A stretch of DNA of 64,000 nt. Origin: Sinotaia quadrata (Eukaryota; Mollusca; Gastropoda; Architaenioglossa; Viviparidae). The notes under the pieces were generated by a model that saw only the letters and a program-made list of their open reading frames with translations, was not told the origin of the DNA and did not search any database. The stretch covers positions 21,980,006-22,044,005 of the forward strand of contig CM054178.1 in the NCBI GenBank assembly GCA_028829895.1. Direction: 5' to 3'. A program made the translations under genes and the position numbers. Shown here in pieces: positions 52,714 to 64,000 of the stretch; the stretch's first letter is position 1; each line of letters begins with the position of its first letter.

Positions 52714-55700
52714 CTGTGGCACAAAGTTTGGGCTTTTAAAATAGCCTGTTTAGAATTGTGGTATCTTTCAGCAATGCTGTTGGTAGAAAGTAATCAAATT
52801 AATACAGATTACAGGAAATAATTTTATCTGGCAAGGTTGAGTTGGTGTGGGGTACATCTTGAATCTTTGAGTCACAATAAATATAACATTGTTTTCTTTC
52901 AAACAAACTATTCAACAATTATTTCACAGTAGCTATGTGGACATTAGCTTTTAAGCTCTACAACTATTTATAGAACTGTAGATGCTGGACAAAAAAAATT
53001 CCCACCATCCCCTTTGGACTTTCATTTCTCTCTACCAGTATTTCTACCACCCCATCTCCAAACCACCATCCCCTTTGGACTTTCATTTCTCTCTACCAAT
53101 ATTTCTACCCATCTCATCTCTAAACCACCATCCCTTTTGGACTTTCATTTCTCTCTACCAGTATTTCTACCCATCCCATCTCCAAACCACCATCCCTTTT
53201 GGACTTGCATTTCTCTCTACCAGTTTTGCTACCCATCTCTCTATCATAAATCTCTCATACAGAGGCACTTATCTGTAAACTCAGGTAAGTTAGAAACCCA
53301 GCTCACCATTGCCAGCTATGCTAAAGCATGCACAACCGTGCATTGTTCAAAACTGTCATGAAGTTGTGCTATCACTATGATTGACAAAATGACAAAGAAC
53401 CAAGATGCTGCAACATATTATCAATCTAGAGATTTTTCATCAATTATTTACAAAGTTTATAATGAAATGCGGTCCAGAAATGTGAAGTTATAAATTTTAA
53501 TTTTTTATTTTTTTTACTAACCAACATTTTTTACTGTTAAGGGGTATCAAGTTTACTACAAAAACATCTGCCATGGAAGAGACTAATACAATTAGTGTCT
53601 TAAATGATACTCTTCCGTTTCACAGTTCTCTTGGTAAATTCTGCATGTACAAACTTTACATAATGTTGGATATGCATAATGGTATTTTGCATTACATTAT
53701 GCCTCACATAGATGTTTGCATATTCGCGTAACATTTGTGGACATGACATAAAATTCACATAACATAAAAGATGGACTATTAAGCACTACAAATGAGCTCA
53801 CTGCTTGTCAGCCAATCAGAAATGGTGATTCAGCAAGTTTGGGTCTTGCTTCCATAGTTACTGTGTTTCTCTAGTGAAAACCCTCTCATATTTTATTAAT
53901 TCAAGAGCCTTTAATAATTAACAATGTCACTGTAAACCCAGCAGGAAATCCTAGCAAAACATGAGAATGATATGAACAAATGTATCATTATGGCTGAACA
54001 TAGTTTCTAATGAACTCTCTTGAATAGATTTTCCTTGTCAAAGGTAATAATTATATTAACATTTATTATTTGATTGGCAATTTTTTTTCCATTATTGAGA
54101 TTATGTTTGTTTACTATATAATTCCCATACTAGCTAACTTTAATTTCATTATGTTACTTTTTCTGTGTTGAATTATGAACGTTTCATGAGGGTCCACTGT
54201 AATTAGATTCTAAGAAAAGATCAGCAAATGAAGACTTAGATGACCCATGAACCAATTTAACTTCGATTAAGTATCTCACTTGTCTTAAGTTTTTCGTCTT
54301 ACCATATCAAGCAGGACTGGTGCTAATACTCCTCCAACTCGAGACCAAGCATTTGAGGCACCATAACCCAAACTTCTACAAAAGAAGAAAAATATAAACA
54401 GTACAAAAAAATACAAAATCAACTTTATTATATAACTATCATAATTTCTTATTTTATTATAATTATGTGAAAATTCAATATTAATCCCTTCACAGTGGGA
54501 TCCAATTTATATTCAGTCCTGAAGTCTTTAAACTCTCACAAACTAATCCTTATTTTAATGTCTACACCCACATGAGATTACTAAATATAACGTCTCAGCC
54601 TTCACATCAGATTACTATTGACAAAAAGAATATAAATTAGAAATTAATTACAATTACCATACTTATAATACTAAGCGCTTCAACATTTAACAAAAAACTG
54701 TTTGTGTTCCCATCTTTCTTCTGCTAGCAATGAATGACTTTTGAAACAGAAAGCTGAGGAAACAAAGTGAATAACAAGCAGCTATTAGTTGCAGTCCTGT
54801 TTACACCAACCTGATTACCGTAGGGTACTGCTCTGATGTAAAGGTCTGCATGACAAGCCATGCAGAACCTACTGCTAACTTGGTGACCATAGCCAGACCC
54901 GTCACTATGGTCCCCTTCTTGCTCTGAAGGTCTACACATATGCAAGTTCATATATGAGGAAATGAGAGTTAAATGGGCACAAAAAGAGCAGTGTAGGGCC
55001 TCACATTTTTACTGTTTTATAATTGTATAGTTCCTTCGTATTCTTCCTTTTTTTAAAATAGACTATAAGTGGTTTAAATGAGTGTATGCATGCTTACAGT
55101 ATTTAATTTAATCTATTTCTAGATGAGACGTGAAGAGATATATCATCAAGAGAACTTTTTGGTGTTTATATTGTGACATATCCTCTTAGACTGAAATCAC
55201 TTATCACCATTGTCACAATTAAATGATTTAATTTTAAAAGGCATCAGTAAGTCACGAGGTTCAGAGAACTTTGATTACAAGGTGGAAATTAATTTTAAAA
55301 GATCCTTGATTTCCATTGTGTCTTGCAAGTCATGTGAAAGAGCCCATCAAAACAGTTGGACCAATGTAAATGCTCTCAGGTAGAGTTCAAAATTTTACTC
55401 AGTCTTATTATATTGCACAACTAATGCTGGTAGATATTCTTTGTTAAATATATTAATACTGCTTTATAAACTAATCTCTGTGAAGGAACTAGTCTCTACA
55501 GTTAATTATAGTAGGAGAAATGTATTTCATATTATACTCTGAGAACTTCCTTGTTCATTATTACAGCATGTTTTAATACAACTCTGATTTACTGTTACAA
55601 TAATTTCAAAGAGTGAGTCTATCCTTTAGACAAACTTCCATGACCTACATAACAGATCTACCTGGCCCCTCAATGAACAGGGTGGAAGAAAGAGTGTTCA

Positions 55701-58700
55701 TTCCTGTGAAGATGATATCTCCTACAGAACATGAAGATTGTTATCTACATGAAGACTATTATCATAGTGAGCACTGATGAGAACATTGTGAGTGTCAAAT
55801 AGCCATAGCTTAATAGTAAAATGGAAATTACTATAGCATGGAACCAATTTAAAAAAATGTTACTTCATTAGCTCAAGAAAAGACCTAGTTATCCCATACA
55901 CATTTAGGGTATGGTTACTGAGTAATAAACATTTATGCTAGTATAGATTTAAATTAAATAAATGACTACCTTTGTTTAACAATTGTGATCACTGTATATT
56001 GTTTAGTAAATATGAGTGGGCATCTAGTTCCCAAAAGTGAAAGGCGATGTCAAACATTATAAAACTATTTACCACTTTATACTTATATCTGCTAAAAACT
56101 TGAGAATGAATAACACCTTTCCACCTGATTTAAGATTGTAATTTGATAAGTTTATTGTCAGTCTAGGGAAGGGAGAAATATTACTTGTAGTTGTAGTTCA
56201 ATTTCAAAACAAATAGTCATGAATATTTCATCTAGATGTTTAGGCTAAGCCCACATTCTTTGCTCTTTAAAAAGCAAATAATAAGAATATATTTACATGT
56301 ATTTACAATAATGAAGTCTAAAAAGTAGATTAAATATTAATGTATAATTTTCTGGTGTAAATAGTATATTGCTGATTTACCATGGCACTCCTCAACAACC
56401 TATCTCTTTAATGACCACTTGGACTTATGACCAGCTCTCCAGCTATATTAAGAGATGCAAATTAAAACAAAGTTATCGGGTTGGAGTTTCCTTTAGGCCC
56501 TTTTCTTTATTCAGAATAAATAAAAATGATTAAGCTCCTCGCTTATCAACCTAGTCTTGGGAACGGAACTCGGTTGTTAAATGAAGAATGCCTGAAGTTA
56601 CAAACTGTATTTATTATAGTAACACATATAAGTAAGTATAAGCATGTTATACACATGTAATTATAAAGTTAAACATAATTATGTAGTTACACATGCAATT
56701 AATGAATTATATAGTTACACATATAATTATGTAGTAGTAGTAGTAGTAGTAGTTGCAATTGTATTAATCCAATTATATATATAAGTAAGAGGTCATAATT
56801 TATATGTCTAATTAATTATTTAATTACAAATATAAGTATGTAGTTAAATACATAAAATTACATACAGCTACGCACCAAATGTTTCAAGCAGTAAAATACT
56901 GAAGCTGGATGCTGAACCCAGCATGAAAAAACCGAAGCAAGTCCATTGACGTCCAAATCTGCCAATACACATGCAAAAATAAAGGATTTAAAGAAGAAAA
57001 AAATCAAAATATTTAACATAACATATTTTTTGCTCTTCTTGCATTCTGACTGTTTGCCTACATGATCAAAGTTCAAAGTATAGAGACCATCCAGACTGAT
57101 GACTAAATCAGGGGAAACTGCTGCCACTGCAGCTCAATGCTTCAAATAATATGCTAATTACACTTTAAAAAAAAAAAAAACGTAAGCATTTCATTCACTG
57201 CAGCACAATCAAGATGATAAAGGAAGCATGTAGTTCCATCACCTGTTGCTTAGGAAAATGGTAGAGAAGTTGGATGGGATCCCCACAAAGGCCATGATGA
57301 AAATGTTCAAATAAACATTGCCACTCAGAGCAGACACACCAAAAGACATCCCATAATAGGAAAATGACAATGAGAACCTGCAAGTAAATATCAGTCATGG
57401 CTAGTGGTTTGAATTGTGTTTCCTTCAGCTGGGCAAGGACATATTACATTATATTCATGATACTTCAAGTGTAAAGAATATATTGCTAAGGGGAGATCAC
57501 GTTATCATTACACCATAAATTTTTGTCAGATTTTCGTGTTATTCAGTTATATGAATTCATGGCTGACACATGATTTTTGAGTTGAATATACAACTTCAAA
57601 ATGAAGCAAATAAATCACAGAAAAACATGATAAATGATAATGAATAGAGATTTTCCCTAATCTACAGGTCAGTGAAGACAACCCTAAGTATACACATACA
57701 TAAAAACTTCTGTATTATGATTCCAGATAAGTATCATTTTAATGTAACAATCAACAAATCTGTATGAAAGAGAGAGAGACAGAAATGTATATTGTTGTTA
57801 GAAGAACCATTTACAAATTTCAGGATGACAGAAAATTTAATATCGAAATTAAATTTTCTTTTTGTGAAAAATACATTATTTTCTGATATTCAGACTACTA
57901 GAATGAAAAAATGTTCATGTTCATTCAAAAAGACTGTTGAAAGCAGAATATTCTTCGCAGTGGAAAACTTTGAAAACCAGATTATAGCTGAAATAATTGT
58001 TCATCTGCACTCTACACCAAATGCAGATCCAGAAATATTGATCTAGGTGATGGTATGATCCTTTTAACAAATAATGGGAGCTGCAATAATTGTTAATTAT
58101 TTTCAACTCAAGTTTTGTGGACACCTAGATCTAAGTCCCTGCCTATTCTTGAGTTCACCACTGTCCTAGAAGTTTTACTTTAAACTTAACTTTTCAGTAT
58201 AAAAGCACAGATCTAGTGCAACTATTTTATACGATAGTTGTTTTAAACTGATTTATCGTTGTTGTTTCAACATCGGTGGTTGCTTGAAACAAAGAGTGTT
58301 TGGAATATAAGTGCATAAAATTAAATTTACACAAACCATATAAAATTTAAAATTAACGTAGTGAAGACCATGCGCCTCCCACGATACACATCGAGATAAG
58401 TATAATGATGTCCTCTTCCAGCCTTCTCTTCTTCATCGGTAACTTGTTGAAGCCGTTGTCGAGTGTTTGATGGCTTGGTGTGGCCATTGACAGATGCAAC
58501 ACGTTCAACAACTGCTTCGGCTTCATCCAACCTTCCTTTTACTGCCAGCCAGCGAATGCTTTCAGGTACCAATCTTATAATTTGAGATAAAAATATTCCA
58601 TGAAAACGAAAAACCCATGTGTGTATATGCCAGTAAATTATATACGCTAAAGTGTTTTCAGAATGTCACTTCTTCCTATAAGTCTATTGACCTACGGTGT

Positions 58701-61700
58701 AGTCCAATAAATTGACAATATAAACTGCTTGTTGCTTACTATATAAATTGACAGTATACATAACTGCTTGTTGTTTACTACTTTAACTGACAGTATACAT
58801 AACTGCTTGTTGCTTACTATCTGCGATTGACAGTATACATAACTGCTTGTTGCTTACTATCTGTGACTTACAGTATACATAATTGCTTGTTGCTTACTAT
58901 ATGTGACTGACAGTATACATACTGCTTGTTGCTTGCTATCTGTGACTGACAGTATACATAACTGCTTGTAGCTTGCTATATGTGACTGACAGTATACATA
59001 ACTGCTTGTAGCTTGCTATATGTGACTGACAGTAAACATACTGCTTGTTGCTTGCTATCTGTGACTAACAGTATACATACTTGCTTGTTGCTTACTATCT
59101 GTGACTGACAGTATACATACTGCTTGTTGCTTGCTATCTGTGACTGACAGTATACATAACTGCTTGTAGCTTGCTATATGTAACTGACAGTATACATAAC
59201 TGCTTGTAGCTTGCTATATGTGACTGACAGTATACATAACTGCTTGTAGCTTGCTATATGTGACTGACAGTATACAAAATTGCTTGTAGCTTGCTATATG
59301 TGACTGACAGTATACAAAATTGCTTGTAGCTTGCTATATGTGACTGACAGTATACAAAATTGCTTGTTGCTTGCTATATGTGACTGACAGTATACAAAAT
59401 TGCTTGTAGCTTGCTATATGTGACTGACAGTATACAAAATTGCTTGTTGCTTGCTATATGTGACTGACAGTATACAAAATTGCTTGTTGCTTGCTATCTG
59501 TGACTGACAGTATACAAAATTGCTTGTTGCTTGCTATATGTGACTGACAGTATACAAAATTGCTTGTTGCTTGCTATATGTGACTGACAGTATACAAAAT
59601 TGCTTGTTGCTTGCTATCTGTGACTGACAGTATACAAAATTGCTTGTTGCTTGCTAATAGTGACTTGCGATGTGCTGAGTATGAATCCAGTGAGAGTAAC
59701 TGTAAGACCAACTAACTGAGCGGCAGTTATATTAAATCTGATCCAGGTGAATTATTTTAGATCGGTCACCTTTGTGACTACATGTTTGGCAAACATTTAA
59801 CAAAATAAAATAAGGTTACCAACTCAAAACACTGAAAACTTTAAAATATAGTGCTTGAGGTCATATTTTACAAGGTCACATAACGGAGCTTTTACAACAA
59901 TAATTATAAATAAACAATCTAGTAATTTCAATACAACATATTCATATGCAAATGTCAAGAACAGCAAACAATGTAATGAATGACTCTTTACAGTAAGAGT
60001 GCAACCGTGCAGATGCCCGAGCAGCAGCCTTGTAACCAAGTTACATCCGTAGACCGCTGCTGCTGTTCAATGCTACTCTAAGCAGAGCCGTCTTAACAGC
60101 ATTATAGGCCCACGGGCAAAGCAGTGCACTGGTACCCCTACCTACACAACTACCCACAGGAATAAAAATTGACATCCAGTCATAACATACATAATTTAGC
60201 ATGATGTCCTCCGGGCAACTCCAGCGTGCCCATGCGTTAAGACGCGTTTACTGAGAAAGGCATCTGTCAAGTCTGGAATGGAATCTCTTGTGTAACGTAC
60301 AACCTCCGTTCTAAGAAAAGAATTATATATGCTTTAAATTGCAGCAGATGACTTACGGCCACGTAAAGAGAAAAGGCACTACAAGAATGGCTGCACCCAT
60401 ATGCAAATGGCTCCAGTCCGGGAAGAGCCAGGCCATGAGGGCAAACAGAGACACGCCCATATTCCAGGCAGGTATAAACGCCACAACCTGAAACCAAATT
60501 ACCATTAGTGGTCAGATAGTTTGTTAGAAAAGACATTAGTAGATAAGGCTTGCTCATTTACAGCCTTATTTTCTAAACAAAACAAACACAAATTTTAAAA
60601 ATCAACAGCATAAATGTAAATGTTAACGTGTTTAACATTTACAATGACGTATCATCCAAGGCTTCCATGGTAGCAAATACAGACAAATTTTCCAACGAAG
60701 CAACATTCCAGATTTCCATGCTAGCAAATTTCCAAAGAGATATTATACCAGCATTCCATGCTTGCTAGCAAATGCTAAAGAAGTTTCCAATGACACGTCA
60801 GCATTGTTTTGGGTTTTATTGCTAGCAAATACTGATAAAGTTTCTAATGTCGTGGCACCCCGGGTTTCCATGCAAGCAAATGCCTACAAACTATCCAGTT
60901 ACATAATGACCCAAATTTCCATGCTAGCAAGCGCTGACAAAGTTTCCAATGACACACCGTCCCAGCTTTCCAAATGCTAGCACATACTGGCTCCTGTCAA
61001 ATGACAGCATCACAGATCTCCTTTCAAATACTAACAAAGTTTCCCGCGACACTGTGACACCATTATAAGTTTTGCATGCTAGTAAATAATTCAGAAAATT
61101 TCCACCAATACATTGTCCCAGGTGACTATGCCAGCAGTTGCTGACAAAGTTTCTAATGACACCAACCCAAGAGTTTTTGCACACTTGAATAATTATGCCG
61201 TTGTTTTGTTTGTGTGTATTTACTTGCTGCCCCTACGGGATGTCCATTTCTTTTTGGCTCAGGTCAAACCTAGAAACATGTATGTTAGCTTCCTTCATCC
61301 TCACCTGTCTCCACTGTGGGCCGACAAACTCCATAGGATAGGAGAAGGAGGCTACCAGGTACACTCCCAAGGTCATGCCAGTTAAGAAGCGCATCGCTGT
61401 AAACATCTGCCATGTCACGGAGAAAGCAGCGATGAGGGATGTGATCATGTGACTCAGAGCTGACGTGTACACTGTCAGACGTCGTCCCACTGTGTCAGAG
61501 GCCTGACCTCCAATCAATGCTCCCAGCAGAACACCACCCATCTGTAGTGCAGTCATCAATGGCCGGACATGCTTGCGGTCACAAACAAGTGACCACTGAA
61601 GGGAGAATAAGAAAAAAAGCAATGAAGAAGTTACAAAGAATTCATTCTAAAGCTTAGATAATTGTCACTTCATTAGGGAGTTTGCTTAAAGACAAGTTTA

Positions 61701-62443
61701 TTCATTAACATTACAGAAAAAAATATGTTCAAAGTTAAACCTCCGTGAAGATATTTATGAATTTATATGAGAGTTCAGATAATTATCTCTAAAAATGATA
61801 TCTAGTATACACATAATTTATGCTATAAGTTAATCTTTTAGCTGCATTTACCATTCCATTTTTATGCTTCTATACTGGACGGTCACGGAAGTCTCCATGA
61901 TAATATGTACTGACCGTTAACTTACATTAATGGTCTCCATGGTGAGATGTACTAACCTTAAATTTAGAATCTATCAAGATGTACTGACCCATAACTTTTA
62001 CATGTATAGTCTCCGTGGCAAGATGTATGATCTATAACTTTTTATATATTTTTAATGATTTTTTCGTGTACTAGCGCAATGGGAGCTCACTGCATTAGGG
62101 ATTTCTACTCCTGCCAACAATGGACTCTTACCTCAGTGACCACAGTACGAACAGCACCACAACAGTCAAACACAATATCACCGACGCCACAATCTCTGCT
62201 TCCATTCGACGACGTGCACGTCTTGAAACTTGAGTTGTCAGGTGACCATTCGTCCGTGACCTTACACTTTGTACGGCACGATAGATTGCCGTGATTAGGT
62301 AGACACCACCAATCAGGAACAAGGCCGGCGAATGACATCTGCATCATGCTCCATGCCACTGGCATTATGCCCAGTTTCAACGCCGCTACCATCTGGACCT
62401 GAAACTTGCCGATACCACCGATGTCTTCCAACAGATTGTCCAT
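52417..62443 (-). CDS. SLC22-family organic ion transporter (MFS), 9 coding exons
   Basis: Coding exons, read 5' to 3' on the - strand, are 62132-62443, 61305-61595, 60357-60487, 58331-58573, 57243-57377, 56876-56958, 54811-54931, 54303-54375 and 52417-52713. They join into 561 aa with consistent phases and GT-AG introns. SLC22 hallmarks are present: N-terminal LLEDIGGIGKFQ, a large loop after TM1 with seven cysteines and three N-X-S sequons (N53, N70, N80), VVTEWSLVCDRK, the MFS signature GGQASDTVGRR (residues 133-143), VPESIRWLAVKGRLDEA (247-263), NFIWFV with YYG, and EQYPTVIRSLGYG (432-444). About 12 membrane segments are expected, in the plasma membrane. SLC22 proteins move organic cations, anions or carnitine; which substrate applies here cannot be read from sequence, so no symbol is given. 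The gene converges on HDHD5. Confidence 0.92.
52995..53245 (+). repeat. 61-bp tandem repeat, 4 copies (SLC22 intron 8)
   Basis: CCACCATCCCCTTTGGACTT recurs every 61 bases, with CATTTCTCTCTACCAGTATT. It lies between SLC22 exons 8 and 9 and gives open but spurious frames. Confidence 0.9.
54303..54375 (-). CDS. SLC22 exon 8 (residues 439-463): TM11
   Basis: A 73-bp exon between ttcttttgtag and ATG|gtaaga encodes RSLGYGASNAWSRVGGVLAP. This is the SLC22 RxxGxG...ARVGGxLAP pattern that follows ExYPTxxR. It ends in phase 0. Confidence 0.92.
54811..54931 (-). CDS. SLC22 exon 7 (residues 399-438): TM10 and EQYPTVIR motif
   Basis: The phase of exon 6 requires a two-base lead-in. The acceptor at tatgtgtag (5' end 54931) supplies it and gives DLQSKKGTIVTGLAMVTKLA. 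A nearer cttcag at 54926-54931 (exon start 54925) would break the frame. The exon ends FTSEQYPTVI(R), the conserved SLC22 ExYPTxxR motif, at donor ATCAG|gttggt. Confidence 0.88.
56876..56958 (-). CDS. SLC22 exon 6 (residues 371-398): TM9
   Basis: The acceptor is gtattggcag and the donor TTTG|gtgcgt (phase 1). It encodes RFGRQWTCFGFF, the post-TM8 basic turn (GRQW, akin to the GRR motif of the second MFS half), then a hydrophobic segment to LLLETF. Confidence 0.9.
57243..57377 (-). CDS. SLC22 exon 5 (residues 326-370): TM7-TM8
   Basis: The acceptor is tacttgcag and the donor AACAG|gtgatg (phase 2). It encodes FSLSFSYYGMSFGVSALSGN and a second membrane segment, NIFIMAFVGIPSNFS. YYG with a following GN pair is the usual SLC22 TM7 pattern. 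Confidence 0.92.
58331..58573 (-). CDS. SLC22 exon 4 (residues 245-325): large cytoplasmic loop and TM7 start
   Basis: The exon opens with P-LVPESIRWLAVKGRLDEAE, the SLC22 PESxRWL signature between TM6 and TM7. A charged cytoplasmic loop (VTDEEEKAGRG) follows, then NFIWF at the start of TM7. The acceptor (aaattataag) has a weak pyrimidine tract. The donor is TTTGT|gtaaat (phase 2). Confidence 0.92.
58715..59665 (+). repeat. 40-bp minisatellite, about 24 copies (SLC22 intron 3)
   Basis: The unit contains TGACTGACAGTATACAAAAT and TGCTTGTTGCTTGCTATATG. Left copies are 39-40 bp with ATACATAACTGC. Right copies are uniformly 40 bp with ATACAAAATTGC. Confidence 0.95.
60083..60253 (-). mobile_element. 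171-bp hAT-like MITE, copy 2 (SLC22 intron 3)
   Basis: Same length and, on the - strand, the same order of words as copy 1: TCTTAACGCATGGGCACGCTGG, TGTCAATTTTTATTCCTGTG, AGTGCACTGCTTTGCCCGTG and GTTAAGACGGCTCTG at the end. It lies in the intron between SLC22 exons 3 and 4, antisense relative to copy 1. Confidence 0.75.
60357..60487 (-). CDS. SLC22 exon 3 (residues 202-244): TM5-TM6
   Basis: The acceptor is ggtttcag and the donor GGCC|gtaagt (phase 2). The peptide VVAFIPAWNMGVSLFALMAW and the following LFPDWSHLHMGAAILVVPFL match the SLC22 TM5-loop-TM6 pattern, including the conserved PDW turn. Confidence 0.92.
60690..61180 (+). repeat. Degenerate ~55-60-bp tandem array (SLC22 intron 2)
   Basis: Repeated TTTCCATGCTAGCAAATGC and GACAAAGTTTCCAATGACAC words fill the intron between SLC22 exons 2 and 3. 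Confidence 0.85.
61305..61595 (-). CDS. SLC22 exon 2 (residues 105-201): TM2-TM4 and MFS signature
   Basis: The exon lies between acceptor ctcccttcag and donor CAG|gtgagg; 97 codons, phase 0. It begins WSLVCDRKHVRPL, the classic SLC22 entry to TM2. It then shows GGVLLGALIGGQASDTVGRR (TM2 and motif A loop, D138, R142, R143) and hydrophobic TM3 and TM4, ending SYPMEFVGPQWRQ. Confidence 0.94.
62132..62443 (-). CDS. SLC22 exon 1 (residues 1-104): TM1 and cysteine-rich extracellular loop
   Basis: The exon starts at ATG (62443) in an AGCATCATGG context and ends GAG|gtaaga. Residues about 14-43 form TM1 (VQMVAALKLGIMPVAW...FAGL), followed by PDWWC, the usual SLC22 loop start. Cys 47, 56, 60, 76, 85, 94 and 95 and sequons at N53, N70 and N80 mark the glycosylated loop. 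Phase 0. Confidence 0.9.
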
Positions 62444-62744
62444 GATGCTTTAAAAACTGATTCTGTTGCCCAGAGAGAGGGACAGCCTGCTGCGAAGTGA
62501 GTGAACTGAAACTGTTATCAGTAAATGCGGTGAAAGCAATACGAGAGTAGACCAATTAACAAATTTTAAACTCTGGGACACTTCGACCTTCTGACACAAA
62601 TGAGACAGACACTCTCCATCTATCCTATTTCTTAGGAGTGTCCTGAGTCACACTGCACTTTCAGTGATAGTATAATTTACGCTGATTTTAACAAACTCCT
62701 CGAGAAGTTACTACTAACATCTAATATGATTGAGTCAATAAGCT

Positions 62745-62970
62745 ACAATAAATGATTGTACTACAATAACTACTGAAGTACAATAAATGATTGTACTACA
62801 ATAACTACTGAAGTACAATAAATGATTGTACTACAATAACTACTGAAGTACAATAAATGATTGTACTACAATAACTACTGAACTACAATAAAGTGATTGT
62901 ACTACAAGTAACTACTGAACTACAAAAGGTGATTGTACTACAATAACTACTGAAGTACAATAACTGAGGG
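62745..62970 (+). repeat. 35-bp minisatellite, 6 copies, upstream of SLC22
   Basis: GTACAATAAATGATTGTACT occurs every 35 bases (62778, 62813 and on) with a palindromic core (GTACAATAAATGATTGTAC). It lies about 300 bases upstream of the ATG, inside the proposed 5'UTR intron. Confidence 0.9.
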
Positions 62971-63514
62971 ATTATGTCTTAAGGACTATCCAAAACAAGT
63001 CATGCAAGGTTAATGATACGAACAATGATTAATTGATGACAAAGGTGATAATATGATAATATTAATAATAAAGATAACCATAATAATGATAACATTGATA
63101 ATAATGAAGAAGATGACAAGTTAATAGAATGCTTTTTCGAACAGACTCTCCAAGCACCAGAACACAGTTCTCACGCTATAAGAAAACTAATTGAACATGA
63201 CCAAAATGATTATAAATCTACATTCAAAATGACAAAGCAGAATAAATAAACGTTCTTATAAAACAAAGAACACAAGAATGACGAAATAAAAAGATCCGTA
63301 TACATTTTGACACCACATCCAATCTTTCTTTTCTTTTTTTTTTTTTTGTTTGTTTATTTTGTCAGTGAACTATTTAAGTTATATTTTATTTATTGTATCA
63401 TTTAGTCAGTAAACTTGTTATCTTGCTGTTTGCTCCATTTTGCAATGAGCTTATTATGTTACATTTTACTTATTTCAATTACAAGCAAAGTGGTTAAGTG
63501 TCATTTTGACTATG

Positions 63515-63690
63515 GCGCGACAGTATTATTTACGAGACAGTGTTGTTTACGAGACCGTGAGGCAGCAGCATTGTTTACGAAATCGTGACATGACAGCCAA
63601 ATTTACTGGACCGTGAGGCGACAACGTTGTTTACGGGATCGTGACGTAACAGCCATATTTACGAGACCGTGAGGCGACACGAAAGTATTA
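63515..63690 (+). repeat. GC-richer ~45-50-bp degenerate repeat upstream of SLC22
   Basis: Repeats of TTTACGAGACCGTGAGGCGACA-like words (ACGAGACCGTGAGGC) with CG dinucleotides stand out from AT-rich surroundings. Confidence 0.75.
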
Positions 63691-63963
63691 TTATTTATGA
63701 CCATGATGGCCACTCAAAACGGCAGTTTGAATAAAACACTTATTTTTTTTTACATACAGCTCATTCCCTTTGTTCTTTATTTTATCCAGGAAAATAGGAT
63801 TTCTGTCCATTGCTTTATTTTTTTAATTTTAAATCGGCTTGAATGTAAAATATAAATTGTGAGTGAACAGTATACACGTTTTTGCTGCAGATGACTGCAC
63901 CCTGAGCTGTTTGAAAGAAGGGGGAAAATGATTGCTCTACAAAAACACGTCAAGATGTCTTAC

Positions 63964-64000
63964 CTGTTACGAGCTAAGAAGCTGACGCTGAGGCACGCAA
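63964..64000 (-). other. Candidate 5'UTR exon of the SLC22 gene (runs off the window)
   Basis: On the - strand, sequence entering from the right edge ends CGTAACAG|gtaagaca, a near-perfect donor site, about 1.5 kb upstream of the SLC22 ATG. A matching acceptor (acagtttcag, exon start about 62505) lies about 60 bases before that ATG. Together they suggest a spliced 5'UTR, but no coding content supports it and transcript data would be decisive. Confidence 0.4.

Noticed and set aside
52982..53361. 98- and 115-aa frames rich in FHFSLP-type repeats
   Set aside because: They are produced by the 61-bp tandem repeat inside an SLC22 intron.

Overview
The window is eukaryotic genomic DNA from an animal, most likely a lophotrochozoan and probably a mollusc. 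It is AT-rich, has long (CA)n tracts and many minisatellites, carries genes split by GT-AG introns of about 0.3-7.4 kb, and holds hAT, LINE and LTR transposable elements. The mollusc placement is inference from this style; no gene here proves it.

Two complete protein-coding genes can be assembled exon by exon. (1) HDHD5 (CECR5-like HAD hydrolase), + strand, 16379-36146, 8 coding exons, 490 aa, with all four HAD motifs intact and a CRE/CCAAT promoter just upstream. (2) An SLC22 organic cation/anion transporter of the major facilitator superfamily, - strand, 62443 down to 52417, 9 coding exons, 561 aa. A probable 5'UTR exon lies at the right edge (63964-64000). The two genes converge, with their 3' ends about 16.3 kb apart. 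Nothing in the sequence links their functions.

Layout: 1-16.2 kb is gene-free. It holds a dense series of minisatellites (units 20-64 bp), a 242-bp MITE candidate, a 750-bp hAT element with a perfect 8-bp target duplication, a hAT transposase pseudogene and SINE-like relics. 16.3-36.2 kb is HDHD5, whose introns contain tandem arrays and a two-copy dispersed repeat. 36.2-43.2 kb is intergenic, with a MITE and small arrays. 43240-50404 is a very young, non-coding LTR retrotransposon inserted in a roughly 86-bp tandem repeat, with a GTGAT target duplication. 50.6-52.3 kb is a decayed LINE on the - strand. 52.4-62.5 kb is the SLC22 gene, with a 40-bp minisatellite and a second copy of the same MITE in intron 3. 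62.6-64 kb is its upstream region.

The most notable item is the LTR element. Its two LTRs match across about 2.08 kb apart from a poly-C length difference, yet their 3' ends (U5) do not match. Its interior has no recognisable gag or pol. No CRISPR array, tRNA or rRNA gene was seen.
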